Origin: a bacterium
GTDB taxonomy: Bacteria > Patescibacteriota > Saccharimonadia > Saccharimonadales > Saccharimonadaceae
NCBI GenBank assembly: GCA_030530485.1
Contig: JAUMUX010000004.1
Coordinates: 1-60,769, forward strand
DNA length: 60,769 nt
Reading direction: 5' to 3'
Part shown: positions 26,885 to 34,849 of the stretch, one piece after another
Layout: each line of letters begins with the position of its first letter
Position numbering within the stretch: the stretch's first letter is position 1
Made by a program: the position numbers and the translations under genes
The notes under the pieces: generated by a model
Databases searched by the model: none
What the model saw: only the letters and a program-made list of their open reading frames with translations
Told to the model about the DNA's origin: nothing

Positions 26885-27578
26885 AAAAGGTTTTACAATA
26901 GTTGAATTGATGTTGGCGATGGGCATTGTTTCCGCGCTAATGATTGGTATTGCGGTGATGGTAATGCAAATGTCGGCGATTATGACACGAGGCAATACAC
27001 TGAAAGAATTAAACGTTGCCGCGCGAACTATCAATAGCGATTTTACTGAAAGGTTTAACTCGGTTCAGACTGTTTATGGCTGGAATGGTGAATCGGTGCC
27101 GAGCGCAACTTCGGGCGCGAGCTACATTAAAAACGCAAATGGCGGTGCTTTTTGCACAGGTAATTTTACTTACCTTTGGAACAGTGCCAGCAATTTAAAT
27201 TCGAACGACCCAAATCCTGTTCGCTATGATGGCGATGATAATAATTCTGACGCAATCAGGCTGATTCGAATCAAGGATACTTCAAAAAAATATTGCAACA
27301 CCAGCAATGAATGGACGAAAATTCCAAAAGGGACTTCGGAAGTGACAGAAGTGCTCTCGACGGGCGAAACTGGGTTAATGATTTATGATATTTCCTTTAC
27401 ACTCGCTAATGCTAACACTGTTTCTGGTCAATCTTTGATTAATATTCAATACACTTTAGGCACGCGCAGCGACAATGGTCAAGTCAGCAATAGCCAGTGT
27501 AATCCAGGAAATAGCTATCAAGATTATTGCGCAATTAATAAATTTAACTTAACGGTGCGCACAATCGGAAGGGGTTAA
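26868..27578 (+). CDS. Minor pilin-like protein (PilW/GspJ-like position)
   Basis: 236 aa. KKG-FTIVE prepilin signal, then MLAMGIVSALMIGIAVMVMQM. The globular domain has cysteines near GAFCTGN, KKYCNTS, SQCNPG and DYCAINK, which may pair. Position third in the cluster, before a PilX-like gene, matches the fimU-pilV-pilW-pilX order of minor pilin operons. Sequence outside the signal is not recognisable. Confidence 0.83.
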   Translation: MTQLNKKGFTIVELMLAMGIVSALMIGIAVMVMQMSAIMTRGNTLKELNVAARTINSDFTERFNSVQTVYGWNGESVPSATSGASYIKNANGGAFCTGNFTYLWNSASNLNSNDPNPVRYDGDDNNSDAIRLIRIKDTSKKYCNTSNEWTKIPKGTSEVTEVLSTGETGLMIYDISFTLANANTVSGQSLINIQYTLGTRSDNGQVSNSQCNPGNSYQDYCAINKFNLTVRTIGRG

Positions 27579-27579
27579 A

Positions 27580-28749
27580 ATGAAATATAAAAGAGGTGGA
27601 GTATCAATGTTTGTGGTGGTCATTGCCACGGCTTTAGTGGCGATGATGGTTGCAAGCTTTATCCGAATTGTGATTCGCGACAACCAAAACGCTTCAAGCC
27701 AAGACCTCTCGCAAAGCGCCTACGATTCAGCTCAGGCGGGGGTGGAAGACGGCAAGCGAGCTCTCGTCAACTATAAAACAACCTGCGCCGACATCACCAA
27801 AGCTAATGAATGCGCAAAAATGGAGACTGAACTGGCGAAAGACTTGTCGCAACAATCGTGCAGAGTTTTGGCGGAGAGCTTTGGAATTGGCAACCCTGCG
27901 CAAACAGAAACCACTATCCAAACAAATAGTGGCGATTCGAAACTTTTGCAGGCATATACTTGCGTAAAAATGAGCACAATTACCTCTAATTTCGAAGGCG
28001 AATTAAGCGCTGATTCTTCGAAATTGATTCAACTAAAAGGCACGGGGAATATTCGATATTTGCGAATTTCTTGGCACACGCTGGCAGACAACAATAACCA
28101 AACGGCGATTAATCTGCCAAATTCGAACAGCAATGATTTATTAAATTCTTTCGAAAATAAAGAAAATTGGAACTCGAATAAATACCCAAGCGTTTTGCGT
28201 GCGCAAGTTGTGATGCCAGACGGCAGCTACGACTACACTTCCTCTAGCGCAGAAGACGTGAGCTCATCTCGAACGGCTTTTTTGCTCCCTTCAAAAAATG
28301 CGACAGTTGATAATTCACTCCAAGCTACACTAATCAATGTACAAGACCAGAGTAGTCGCTATGATTATTCGCCAAATTCGCTCAGTGCAGTAAAATGTGA
28401 GCAAAATCTAAACGCCAAAACCTATGCGTGCAGTGCGGTTTTGCGCTTAGACCGAGAAGTTGCAGGAGATAGCGGCGCGTTCTTGCGGCTAAATTCACAA
28501 TATGGCAACGCTAATTATTCGGTTGAAATGCTTTCGGAGCAAAAAACGGTGGTGAATTTTAACGGTGTCCAGCCACTAATCGATTCAACTGGTCGGGCAA
28601 ACACGCAATTTCGACGCGTTCAAGCTCGGGTTGAAATGGGACAAACTGGTTTCCCTGTACCAGATTATGCGGTGGCGACAGATGGCAAATTCTGCAAAGT
28701 GATGACCATTCGCGATTCAACCGAAGAATCAACAATTGGCTGCAAATAA
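27580..28749 (+). CDS. PilX-like pilus-associated protein
   Basis: 389 aa. The N-terminus MKYKRGGVSMFVVVIATALVA is like PilX/pseudopilin K-type signals: a basic leader, Gly-Gly, then a hydrophobic helix. It lacks the Glu +5 of ordinary pilins, as GspK/PilX can. DSAQAGVEDGKRAL after the helix is typical of PilX N-terminal helices. The long exterior domain has several cysteines. Last gene of the pilus operon, ended by the hairpin at 28750-28782. Confidence 0.78.
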   Translation: MKYKRGGVSMFVVVIATALVAMMVASFIRIVIRDNQNASSQDLSQSAYDSAQAGVEDGKRALVNYKTTCADITKANECAKMETELAKDLSQQSCRVLAESFGIGNPAQTETTIQTNSGDSKLLQAYTCVKMSTITSNFEGELSADSSKLIQLKGTGNIRYLRISWHTLADNNNQTAINLPNSNSNDLLNSFENKENWNSNKYPSVLRAQVVMPDGSYDYTSSSAEDVSSSRTAFLLPSKNATVDNSLQATLINVQDQSSRYDYSPNSLSAVKCEQNLNAKTYACSAVLRLDREVAGDSGAFLRLNSQYGNANYSVEMLSEQKTVVNFNGVQPLIDSTGRANTQFRRVQARVEMGQTGFPVPDYAVATDGKFCKVMTIRDSTEESTIGCK

Positions 28750-28782
28750 AAATAAGGTTCGTCGAAATGGCGAACCTTTATT
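28750..28782. terminator. Bidirectional terminator, pilus operon and Xer gene
   Basis: AAGGTTCG (28754-28761) pairs with CGAACCTT (28771-28778), flanked by A-rich and T-rich sequence. It lies between convergent genes. Confidence 0.75.
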
Positions 28783-29701
28783 CTGTCTCGCTGTGAAATT
28801 TTTCGTGAATTTCTTTGAGATGTTGATCGGTGACGTGAGTGTAAATTTGAGTAGTTGCGATGTTTGAATGCCCAAGCATACCTTGCACGCTACGCAAATC
28901 GGCACCGTTCACGAGCAGGTCGGTAGCGAAAGAATGGCGCATGGTATGCGGTGAGACGTGCTTGGTAATACCAGCGATGCGAGCGTATTTTTCAATCATA
29001 CGTTGAATTGAACGCGGCGAAATGCGGCGATAATTTCCATCGGTCGATGGTTGTTTATAGCGCCGTGAATAATTGATGAAAAGCGGAACTAAATTATCTT
29101 GCCGAGCGTTGAGGTAGTTTTCGATTTGTTCGGCAGCATTTTTCGAAATAAAAATCGGACGGTCTTTGTTGCCTTTTCCGCGCACCATAAATTCGCGCCG
29201 TTTGGTATTGATATGGTCGCGGTCGAGATTGCAAAGTTCGCTTACGCGCAAGCCACTCGAAAAGAGTAATTCGACAATTGCTCGGTCGCGCAAACCAGCT
29301 TCATCATCGAGCGGAATTGCAGCAATTAAACGCTCCACCTCTTCATAATGCAGAAAATTAACCTGAGGTTTAACTACTTTTGGCAGTTCGATTTTCGAAG
29401 GTTCAAGCGATTTAATATCGCGTCGCGCCAGATAAGTAAGCATACGACGCAAAGCAATTAAATGGTAAGCCTGAGTTGCGCGGCTCAATTCTTTGCCTTC
29501 GAAATTTTGATAACGATTCAGCCAGAGTCGATATTTTCGAACGGTTTCTGAATCAATTTTCGAAACCAATATGTCGCCAGTAAACTCAATCAACCGCTCA
29601 ATATAGAGGCGATAATTTTCGACGGTTTTTCGCGACCTTCCAGATTCAACTTCCAGCGATTCCAAAAAATCTTCTAACGCTTCAGACAAATACATACTCA
29701 T
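28778..29701 (-). CDS. Tyrosine recombinase of XerC/XerD type
   Basis: 307 aa. The N-terminal SAM-like core-binding domain (EALEDFLESLEVESGRSRKTVENY region) is followed by the catalytic domain with the R-H-R-H-Y set: SSGLRVSEL, HTMRHSF, MLGHSNI and YTHV with the nucleophile Tyr. It resolves chromosome dimers with FtsK, encoded at 9678-11897. One Xer gene is visible, so a single-recombinase system is possible. It may also serve mobile elements. Confidence 0.93.
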   Translation of the reverse strand: MSMYLSEALEDFLESLEVESGRSRKTVENYRLYIERLIEFTGDILVSKIDSETVRKYRLWLNRYQNFEGKELSRATQAYHLIALRRMLTYLARRDIKSLEPSKIELPKVVKPQVNFLHYEEVERLIAAIPLDDEAGLRDRAIVELLFSSGLRVSELCNLDRDHINTKRREFMVRGKGNKDRPIFISKNAAEQIENYLNARQDNLVPLFINYSRRYKQPSTDGNYRRISPRSIQRMIEKYARIAGITKHVSPHTMRHSFATDLLVNGADLRSVQGMLGHSNIATTQIYTHVTDQHLKEIHEKFHSETE

Positions 29702-29759
29702 AGTATAGCATTTTTTGAGAAAAAAGAGTATAATAAGGGCTAAGAAAAGAAAGGGATTT

Positions 29760-30269
29760 ATGGGGAAAAGTAAAATTCAGCGAACATTAATTTTATTCAA
29801 GCCAGACGCTGTTCAGCGAGGAATTGTCGGTGAAATTTTAACGCGTTTTGAACGTGTGGGCTTGAAAATTTTAGCAACTAAAATGCTTTTTCCGAATAAA
29901 GAACACTATTATAAACATTACGAAAATATCGGCAAAATGGTGACACGGCGGGGCGAAAAAGCTTTTGATATGACGCTCGAATTTATGACCCAAGGTCCAG
30001 TCATTGCGATGGTTTTCGAAGGAGTTGAATCGGTAGAGTTGGTGCGCAAGATGATTGGTGGCACTGAACCGAAGGCTGCGTTGCCGGGAACGATTCGCGG
30101 GGATTATTCGCATATGAGTTTTGGCTATGCTGATGAAGCTGGTAAAGGTGTACCGAATCTAATTCACGCTTCGGGTAGTCCAGAAGAAGCCGAAGAAGAA
30201 ATCGCGCATTGGTTTAAAGAGCACGAAATTTACGAATATAAAATGCCGCGCGAAAAGTTTATGCGTTAG
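29760..30269 (+). CDS. ndk: Nucleoside diphosphate kinase
   Basis: 169 aa from ATG 29760. The in-frame ATG at 29715 lies upstream of the TATAAT at 29729-29734 and cannot be used from that promoter. RTLILFKPDAVQRG starts the fold and the phosphohistidine is H136 in NLIHASGS. The protein is longer than the usual 140-150 residues because of an insertion (HMSFGYADEAGKGVP) between RGDYS and the active-site strand. It balances NTP pools. AAAGGGA is the Shine-Dalgarno. Confidence 0.95.
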   Translation: MGKSKIQRTLILFKPDAVQRGIVGEILTRFERVGLKILATKMLFPNKEHYYKHYENIGKMVTRRGEKAFDMTLEFMTQGPVIAMVFEGVESVELVRKMIGGTEPKAALPGTIRGDYSHMSFGYADEAGKGVPNLIHASGSPEEAEEEIAHWFKEHEIYEYKMPREKFMR

Positions 30270-30313
30270 CGGAAAGTGGATTTTTTGAAGAGAAAATGCT
30301 AAAATAGTATTAT

Positions 30314-30390
30314 GCCTCAGTAGCTCAACTGGATAGAGCAGTTCCGTCCTAAGGAAAAGGTTACAGGTTCGACTCCTGTCTGGGGTACCA
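30314..30390 (+). tRNA. tRNA-Arg(CCT)
   Basis: A 77-nt cloverleaf with encoded CCA. The anticodon loop GTCCTAA gives CCU, which reads AGG. The T loop is TTCGACT. It sits in the 12 nt before the PH-domain gene, so both may share a transcript. Confidence 0.95.
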
Positions 30391-30402
30391 TAAGAAAATT
30401 AT

Positions 30403-30930
30403 ATGAACAGAGATATTGACGAAAATTCGAAAGCGTTTAATGGTCAGCGTGATGACGAGGAATTTTTATTCGTTTTTCGAAAACATATTATCGCGATGCG
30501 CAAGGGCTTTTACCTACTTTTAGGTATTTTTACTTTGAGCTGTTTACCGGTGATGATTAGTGTTCTTGCTGAAAACTCGAATATGGAAATTCTTTATATT
30601 CCGCTTGTTGGCTTTTTAGTAGGGCTGATTTTCTTCTTATATCATATGATGATGTGGTATTTTTCGATGTATATTGTTACCGACCAGCGCATCCGCCAGA
30701 TTAATCAAAAAGGATTTTTTGGTAAAACAGTAGTGGATATTCCGCTTTCGAAAATTCAATCGATAAATTATCGCATTCCAGGTTTTTTTGCAGACATTTT
30801 TAAATTCGGCACGATTAATATTTTAACCATCGTGGGTGATTTAGAAATTGAAAATGTTGAACATCCAGAAGAAATTTACAACCGATTGCAGGATGTGGTA
30901 GGAGAAATTGAAACGGAGGACTATGAATAA
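30403..30930 (+). CDS. Membrane protein with bacterial PH domain
   Basis: 175 aa. An N-terminal soluble stretch leads to two transmembrane helices (about 34-56 and 62-84), then a bacterial PH (DUF304/bPH2-like) domain. The domain shows YIVTDQRIRQINQKGFFGKTVVDIPLSKIQSINYR, a region typical of the family, at about residues 90-126. Function of such proteins is generally unknown. It overlaps the next gene by 8 nt. Confidence 0.8.
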   Translation: MNRDIDENSKAFNGQRDDEEFLFVFRKHIIAMRKGFYLLLGIFTLSCLPVMISVLAENSNMEILYIPLVGFLVGLIFFLYHMMMWYFSMYIVTDQRIRQINQKGFFGKTVVDIPLSKIQSINYRIPGFFADIFKFGTINILTIVGDLEIENVEHPEEIYNRLQDVVGEIETEDYE

Positions 30931-31969
30931 ATTGATGAAACCTTTTTCGAAAAAGCCAAAACAGAATTCGAAAGAGAATTCACAGCTGGCGAAAATCACT
31001 AATAGCACACTTGAAGCCGAGCGCGAGGAAATTTTAAATAATGGGCGAAAATTCAAATATCCCGTGCAATATAGCAAGCGCCGTTTAGTTGCCGTAACGG
31101 TGATTATCGCTGCGATTGTTGCGCTTGCGAGCGGAATTTTGCTTTGGCGCCAGCTTTACATCGCGCAAAATACAGGCACTTTGATTTATCGCATTTCAAC
31201 CGTTTTGCCACTGCCCGTAGCGAATGTTGATGGCGAAAATGCTTTGTATTCAGATTATCTGGCCGATTATCGGGCGAATATGAATTTGAGTCAATCAAAA
31301 GCTGGAATGTTAGAGTTAATAAAAGATGAAAATACTCGTTCCAACAACTATAAAAAACAGGCGATGGACAACGTGATTCGCAACACCTACGCTTTAAAAA
31401 TCGCTCACGAAAAAAATATCACGGTTTCGGATGAGGAAATCAACGAAGTGCTTCATCAGCAGCGAATTGTGAATGGCGTGGAGATGTCGGAGGCGGCGTT
31501 TAATCGTTTGATTGAGACAAATTATGGCCTTTCGCCAAGTGAATATCGGCGAATTTTTACTGAATTGCCATTGATTCGAAAAAAAGTTGCGGCTTCGATT
31601 GATTCGAAAGCTTCGAATTTGAAAGATGAAATTTCGAAATTCCTCAAAGAGAACAACAATGATTTCGCCAAAATAGCCGAAAACTTCCAAAATCAGAATG
31701 TTGAAGTTGGTGCTTCGGGCACGGTGAATTTGTCGAACGTTGATGGCGGTAAGGCTGAGGCAGCGGTTAAATTAAATACAGGGCAAGTTTCGGAAGCGTT
31801 TGTTTCGAAATCGGGCGACGGTTATTATTTCGTGAAGCTAATCGCGAAAAACGACAAAGAATTAAGCTACGAATACATTAAAATTAGCTTCACCGCGCTG
31901 GAAGAACAGATTAAAAATCTTGAATCAGAAGGCAAAATCCATAAATATATTAAAATTGAAGAGCAGTAG
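30923..31969 (+). CDS. SurA/PpiC-like parvulin foldase, membrane-anchored
   Basis: 348 aa from ATG 30923, which has GGAGG 5 nt upstream; an in-frame TTG at 30908 is unlikely. A basic cytoplasmic tail is followed by one transmembrane helix (about 54-73) and a SurA-N-like helical domain (NVIRNTYALKIAHEKNITVSDEEI). A PpiC-type parvulin remnant comes last (KLNTGQVSEAFVSKSGDGYYFVKL). It would fold exported proteins such as the pilins or surface proteins. Peptidyl-prolyl isomerase activity is uncertain because the parvulin part is short. Confidence 0.82.
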   Translation: MNKLMKPFSKKPKQNSKENSQLAKITNSTLEAEREEILNNGRKFKYPVQYSKRRLVAVTVIIAAIVALASGILLWRQLYIAQNTGTLIYRISTVLPLPVANVDGENALYSDYLADYRANMNLSQSKAGMLELIKDENTRSNNYKKQAMDNVIRNTYALKIAHEKNITVSDEEINEVLHQQRIVNGVEMSEAAFNRLIETNYGLSPSEYRRIFTELPLIRKKVAASIDSKASNLKDEISKFLKENNNDFAKIAENFQNQNVEVGASGTVNLSNVDGGKAEAAVKLNTGQVSEAFVSKSGDGYYFVKLIAKNDKELSYEYIKISFTALEEQIKNLESEGKIHKYIKIEEQ

Positions 31970-31986
31970 TAGGCTCTTCTTTTTTG
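31958..31986 (+). terminator. Intrinsic terminator of the parvulin gene
   Basis: GAAGAGC (31958-31964) pairs with GCTCTTC (31973-31979), overlapping the stop codon, followed by TTTTTT. Confidence 0.85.
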
Positions 31987-32040
31987 CACAAAATAAAAAA
32001 TCTCAAACCCTGAGGCGCGAGATTTTCGATTGTCTATATT

Positions 32041-32118
32041 TGGCGGGCCCGACCGGATTCGAACCGGCGATCTCCTCCGTGACAGGGAGGCGTACTAGGC
32101 CAACTATACCACGAGCCC
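32041..32118 (-). tRNA. tRNA-Asp(GTC)
   Basis: A 78-nt cloverleaf on the minus strand with encoded CCA. The acceptor is GGGCTCG with CGGGCCC; the anticodon loop CTGTCAC gives GUC. The T loop is TTCGAAT. Confidence 0.95.
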
Positions 32119-32197
32119 TCATTAGACTAAACCTATTTTATCAAATTGTCGCGATAATATCAAGGGTTTTATTATTTTATTTTAGCCTTTTTTATGC

Positions 32198-32203
32198 TAT
32201 AAT
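32198..32203 (+). promoter_or_regulatory. -10 box of tRNA-Thr
   Basis: TATAAT, preceded by TGC (extended -10), ends 10 nt before the mature tRNA-Thr 5' end. Confidence 0.6.
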
Positions 32204-32213
32204 GAAAAAGGTT

Positions 32214-32289
32214 GCCGATGTAGCTCAGTTGGTAGAGCAACGCACTCGTAACGCGTAGGTCAGCGGTTCAAGCCCGCTCATCGGCTCCA
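32214..32289 (+). tRNA. tRNA-Thr(CGT)
   Basis: A 76-nt cloverleaf with encoded CCA. The anticodon loop CTCGTAA gives CGU, which reads ACG. The acceptor GCCGATG pairs with CATCGGC. The next gene starts 10 nt downstream, so it may be transcribed from the tRNA promoter. Confidence 0.95.
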
Positions 32290-32298
32290 GGAAATTTT

Positions 32299-32670
32299 AT
32301 GAAAGATATTGCTAAAAATCTAAAACTAATAGCCAAAGACCGCTTAATGCTATTTTTGGTGGCTTTTGTTTTTATAATTGGAATTATTTTTTTCATTTCA
32401 ACGATGTTTGGTGTCGAATATTACGACCGTATGATTTATGTTCGATATACCATTTTTAGCGGCGAACATTTTTACAAAGACTATTGGTTCACGCGCATCT
32501 TTCTGGCTTCGCTTGGTTTGATAGTGGCTTTTGTGCACAATCTAATTATCGCAAAAATATATGCCGTATCTGGGCGAAAAATGGCAATTTTCTTCACCGC
32601 AATGACACTACTTTTGACATTCATTGGCTTTTTGATTGCCGCGGCAATTTTAAGGGAAATTCCAAACTAA
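32299..32670 (+). CDS. Small membrane protein, 123 aa
   Basis: Three hydrophobic helices are predicted by eye (about residues 16-37, 67-85 and 94-117). Not recognised. It lies directly downstream of tRNA-Thr with no separate promoter visible and 1 nt before the glycosyltransferase, so it may be a partner of that enzyme. Confidence 0.72.
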   Translation: MKDIAKNLKLIAKDRLMLFLVAFVFIIGIIFFISTMFGVEYYDRMIYVRYTIFSGEHFYKDYWFTRIFLASLGLIVAFVHNLIIAKIYAVSGRKMAIFFTAMTLLLTFIGFLIAAAILREIPN

Positions 32671-32671
32671 T

Positions 32672-34342
32672 ATGAAGAAAAATCTTGAAATACCACAAGG
32701 TAAACGCACTAAATTTTACCGTTTTTTCGAAATTCTCCCCGCTTTTTTGAGCTACGGGGCTATTGTTTTGATGGTGATTCTTTCGATTTTCTCGCCATTT
32801 TTAGCTTCGGCATATTTAATTTTGATTATTGCAACACTTTTAGTTAAGGCAATTGGCGTGGCTTATCGCACTTTTGGTGGCTACCGCAAAATGAATAAAG
32901 CGCTAAAAGTCGACTGGCTCGCGCGCTTAAACGAGCTTGAAAATCCTAAACAAAGCTATTTGAAACTAAAAAATGCTTCGAATTTCGAAAAAAAGAGTTT
33001 CGAATTTTACGAACATAGCGAAAACCTAAAGCACATTGCAGCAGAGAAAAATTTCCTCAAACCGTCGCAAGTGCTTAACGCGGTAATCGTGGCGGCTTAT
33101 AACGAACCTTATGAAGTTATTCAGCCGACAATCAAAACGCTAACAGAGGTGAATTATCCTAAAGAGCAGATGATGATTTTCTTCGCATATGAAGAGCGTG
33201 GTGGTGAAGGAATCGAAAAAACGGCTCAACGGCTACAAAAGGAATTTTCGAAAGAATTTAAAGCTTTCGAAATTGTGAAGCACCCAAAAAATATCCCAAA
33301 TGAAGTTATCGGCAAGGGGGGAAATATCACTTTTGCGGGTCGAAAATTAAAAGAATATTGCGAAACGCAGAAAATTCCTTTCGAAAATGTTCTGGTGACG
33401 ACTTTGGACTGCGACAACAAGCCACATAAGGAATATTTTGCATCGGCAACTTATGAATTTATCGTTCGGCCAGACCGCAAGCACTATTCGTATCAGCCAA
33501 TTTCACTTTTTTTGAACAATATTTGGGATGCACCTGCGCCAATGCGTGTTTTGGCAACGGGTAATTCATTCTGGAATTTGGTTGTTTCGATGAGCCCACA
33601 CCGTTTGAGGAACTTTGCCTCGCACGCTCAGCCGCTCGATGCTTTGGTAGAAATGGATTTTTGGAGTGTGCGTACTATTGTTGAAGACGGTCATCAGTTT
33701 TGGCGCAGCTATTTCCATTTTGACGGAAAATATTCAGTAGTGCCGATTATGGTGCCGATTTATCAAGATGTAGTTTTAAGCGAAACTCTCAAAAAAACCT
33801 TAAAAGCGCAATTTATTCAGCTTCGCCGCTGGATGTATGGCGCCAGTGATGTGCCGTATGTTGCGCAACATATTTTTACTAAAGAGCGAACCGTTCCTTT
33901 TTGGGATTCGCTTGCTAAGTTTTATATTTTGATTGAAGGGCATATCTCGATTGTTTATCAGTCGCTTTTGGCGGCTTTTGGTGGTTGGATTCCGCTACTT
34001 CTAAATAATCACGCTTCGCGCAGTTTTACAGCACACCAATTGCCCACTACAATTAGCGTAATTCAGCAGATTGCCGCTCTGGGCTTATTGGTTACGATTT
34101 TCGTGAGCCTCAAAATGCTGCCACCTAAGCCAGCCCGATATAAGAGACGCAGAACTGTTTTTATGGTGCTACAATGGGCGCTAATGCCATTTACTTCAAT
34201 CTGTTATGGTTCGGCGGCGGCGGCTTATTCGCAAACTCGCTTGGCGCTTGGTAAATATCTTGATAAGTTTGATGTAACCGAAAAGGGCACGATTGCCGAT
34301 ATTGAACGTGCCAAAGCCCGCAAGAAAAAGGCTAAAAAATAA
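32672..34342 (+). CDS. Membrane family 2 glycosyltransferase (processive type)
   Basis: 556 aa. Two N-terminal transmembrane helices (about 20-65) are followed by a GT-A domain with NAVIVAAYNEPYEVI, D246-C-D248 (metal and sugar-nucleotide binding), MDFWSVRTIVEDGHQFW and Q383-L-R-R-W387, the signature of processive, cellulose-synthase-like enzymes. Three C-terminal transmembrane helices follow. It probably makes or extends a surface polysaccharide or glycolipid; the sugar is unknown. The Lys/Arg-rich tail (ERAKARKKKAKK) is cytoplasmic. Confidence 0.88.
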   Translation: MKKNLEIPQGKRTKFYRFFEILPAFLSYGAIVLMVILSIFSPFLASAYLILIIATLLVKAIGVAYRTFGGYRKMNKALKVDWLARLNELENPKQSYLKLKNASNFEKKSFEFYEHSENLKHIAAEKNFLKPSQVLNAVIVAAYNEPYEVIQPTIKTLTEVNYPKEQMMIFFAYEERGGEGIEKTAQRLQKEFSKEFKAFEIVKHPKNIPNEVIGKGGNITFAGRKLKEYCETQKIPFENVLVTTLDCDNKPHKEYFASATYEFIVRPDRKHYSYQPISLFLNNIWDAPAPMRVLATGNSFWNLVVSMSPHRLRNFASHAQPLDALVEMDFWSVRTIVEDGHQFWRSYFHFDGKYSVVPIMVPIYQDVVLSETLKKTLKAQFIQLRRWMYGASDVPYVAQHIFTKERTVPFWDSLAKFYILIEGHISIVYQSLLAAFGGWIPLLLNNHASRSFTAHQLPTTISVIQQIAALGLLVTIFVSLKMLPPKPARYKRRRTVFMVLQWALMPFTSICYGSAAAAYSQTRLALGKYLDKFDVTEKGTIADIERAKARKKKAKK

Positions 34343-34396
34343 AATTTACGCGTATAAATTCCTGTTTAGTTACGCGCAGTCTAATACAAATACAAT

Positions 34397-34420
34397 TCCG
34401 CTCGAAAGAGCGGATTTTTG
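34397..34420 (+). terminator. Intrinsic terminator after the glycosyltransferase
   Basis: TCCGCTC (34397-34403) pairs with GAGCGGA (34408-34414) around GAAA, followed by five T. Confidence 0.85.
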
Positions 34421-34658
34421 TTGATTGGATTTTTAGTGTTAAGACGAGGTAAAATCCCTAAGCCAATCAACTGATAATTTTGTTCGCTTTTAAGGATTTT
34501 TGGTCTTTCAAATAAAACATAATTAGCGATATTGTCAAGAGAACAAAGAAAAAATGTTTCACGCAAAATATATCACGAGGCGAATTAAAAAAGCCAAGCG
34601 CTAAAAATATTTTTGTGGAAAAGTTGAGTAAAGTGTGGAAAAAAAGAAAGAGAAGTGA
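34421..34658. other. AT-rich non-coding stretch with a dyad at 34420-34471
   Basis: No credible gene. The one feature is a bulged stem: GTTGATT (34420-34426) pairs with AATCAAC (34465-34471), and GGATTTT (34427-34433) with AAAATCC (34451-34457), giving 14 bp with a 7-nt bulge. No promoter or T-run clearly belongs to it. The remainder is A/T-rich and unstructured to the eye. An ORF on the minus strand (34381-34566) has no ribosome site and reads through the dyad. Confidence 0.5.
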
Positions 34659-34664
34659 TATAAT
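34659..34664 (+). promoter_or_regulatory. Extended -10 of the 34.67-kb structured RNA
   Basis: TATAAT with TGA directly upstream. It ends 6 nt before G34671, the first base of the RNA's 14-bp outer stem, which is where a start point is expected. The -35 region is weak (TGGAAA). Confidence 0.6.
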
Positions 34665-34670
34665 GAAAGG

Positions 34671-34822
34671 GTCATAAATTTATATAAAGTATAGAATCGA
34701 AAGGCGATTTTCGTATTTGATTGAACTATTTGTAGGGCAATCATTTACGGCAATTTTTAATGTTCAATCTTTAGATTCTATATTATAAATTTATGACAAC
34801 CGTTTATGGTTGTCCTATTTTT
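34671..34822 (+). ncRNA. Candidate structured RNA next to the methyltransferase/HNH island
   Basis: About 150 nt with its own extended -10 (34659-34664) and a terminator (GACAACC 34795-34801 with GGTTGTC 34808-34814, then CTATTTTT). The ends form a 14-bp perfect stem (34671-34684 with 34784-34797). After an asymmetric internal loop (5 nt versus 1 nt) a 9-bp stem follows (34690-34698 with 34774-34782). Inside are a CGAAA/TTTCG hairpin (34698-34713) and an 8-bp stem (34719-34726 with 34762-34769) closing a 35-nt loop. The terminator stem shares three bases with the outer stem, so termination and outer-stem closure may compete. It is not a known RNA I recognise. A foldback (MITE-like) element is the main alternative, but promoter and terminator fit the arms too well for that to be preferred. 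Confidence 0.6.
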
Positions 34823-34849
34823 ATAATATAGAATTTTTAAAACCTTTCG

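Noticed and set aside
34381-34566. 61-aa minus-strand ORF near the island
   Set aside because: It crosses a terminator and an inverted repeat, has no ribosome site and resembles no protein.
34671-34797. MITE/foldback transposon as the main explanation for the long inverted repeat
   Set aside because: No clear target-site duplication. The promoter and terminator line up with the arms. Kept only as an alternative.
34671-34822. Retron msr/msd or CRISPR-type RNA
   Set aside because: No reverse transcriptase or Cas gene is near, and no repeat array is present in the window.
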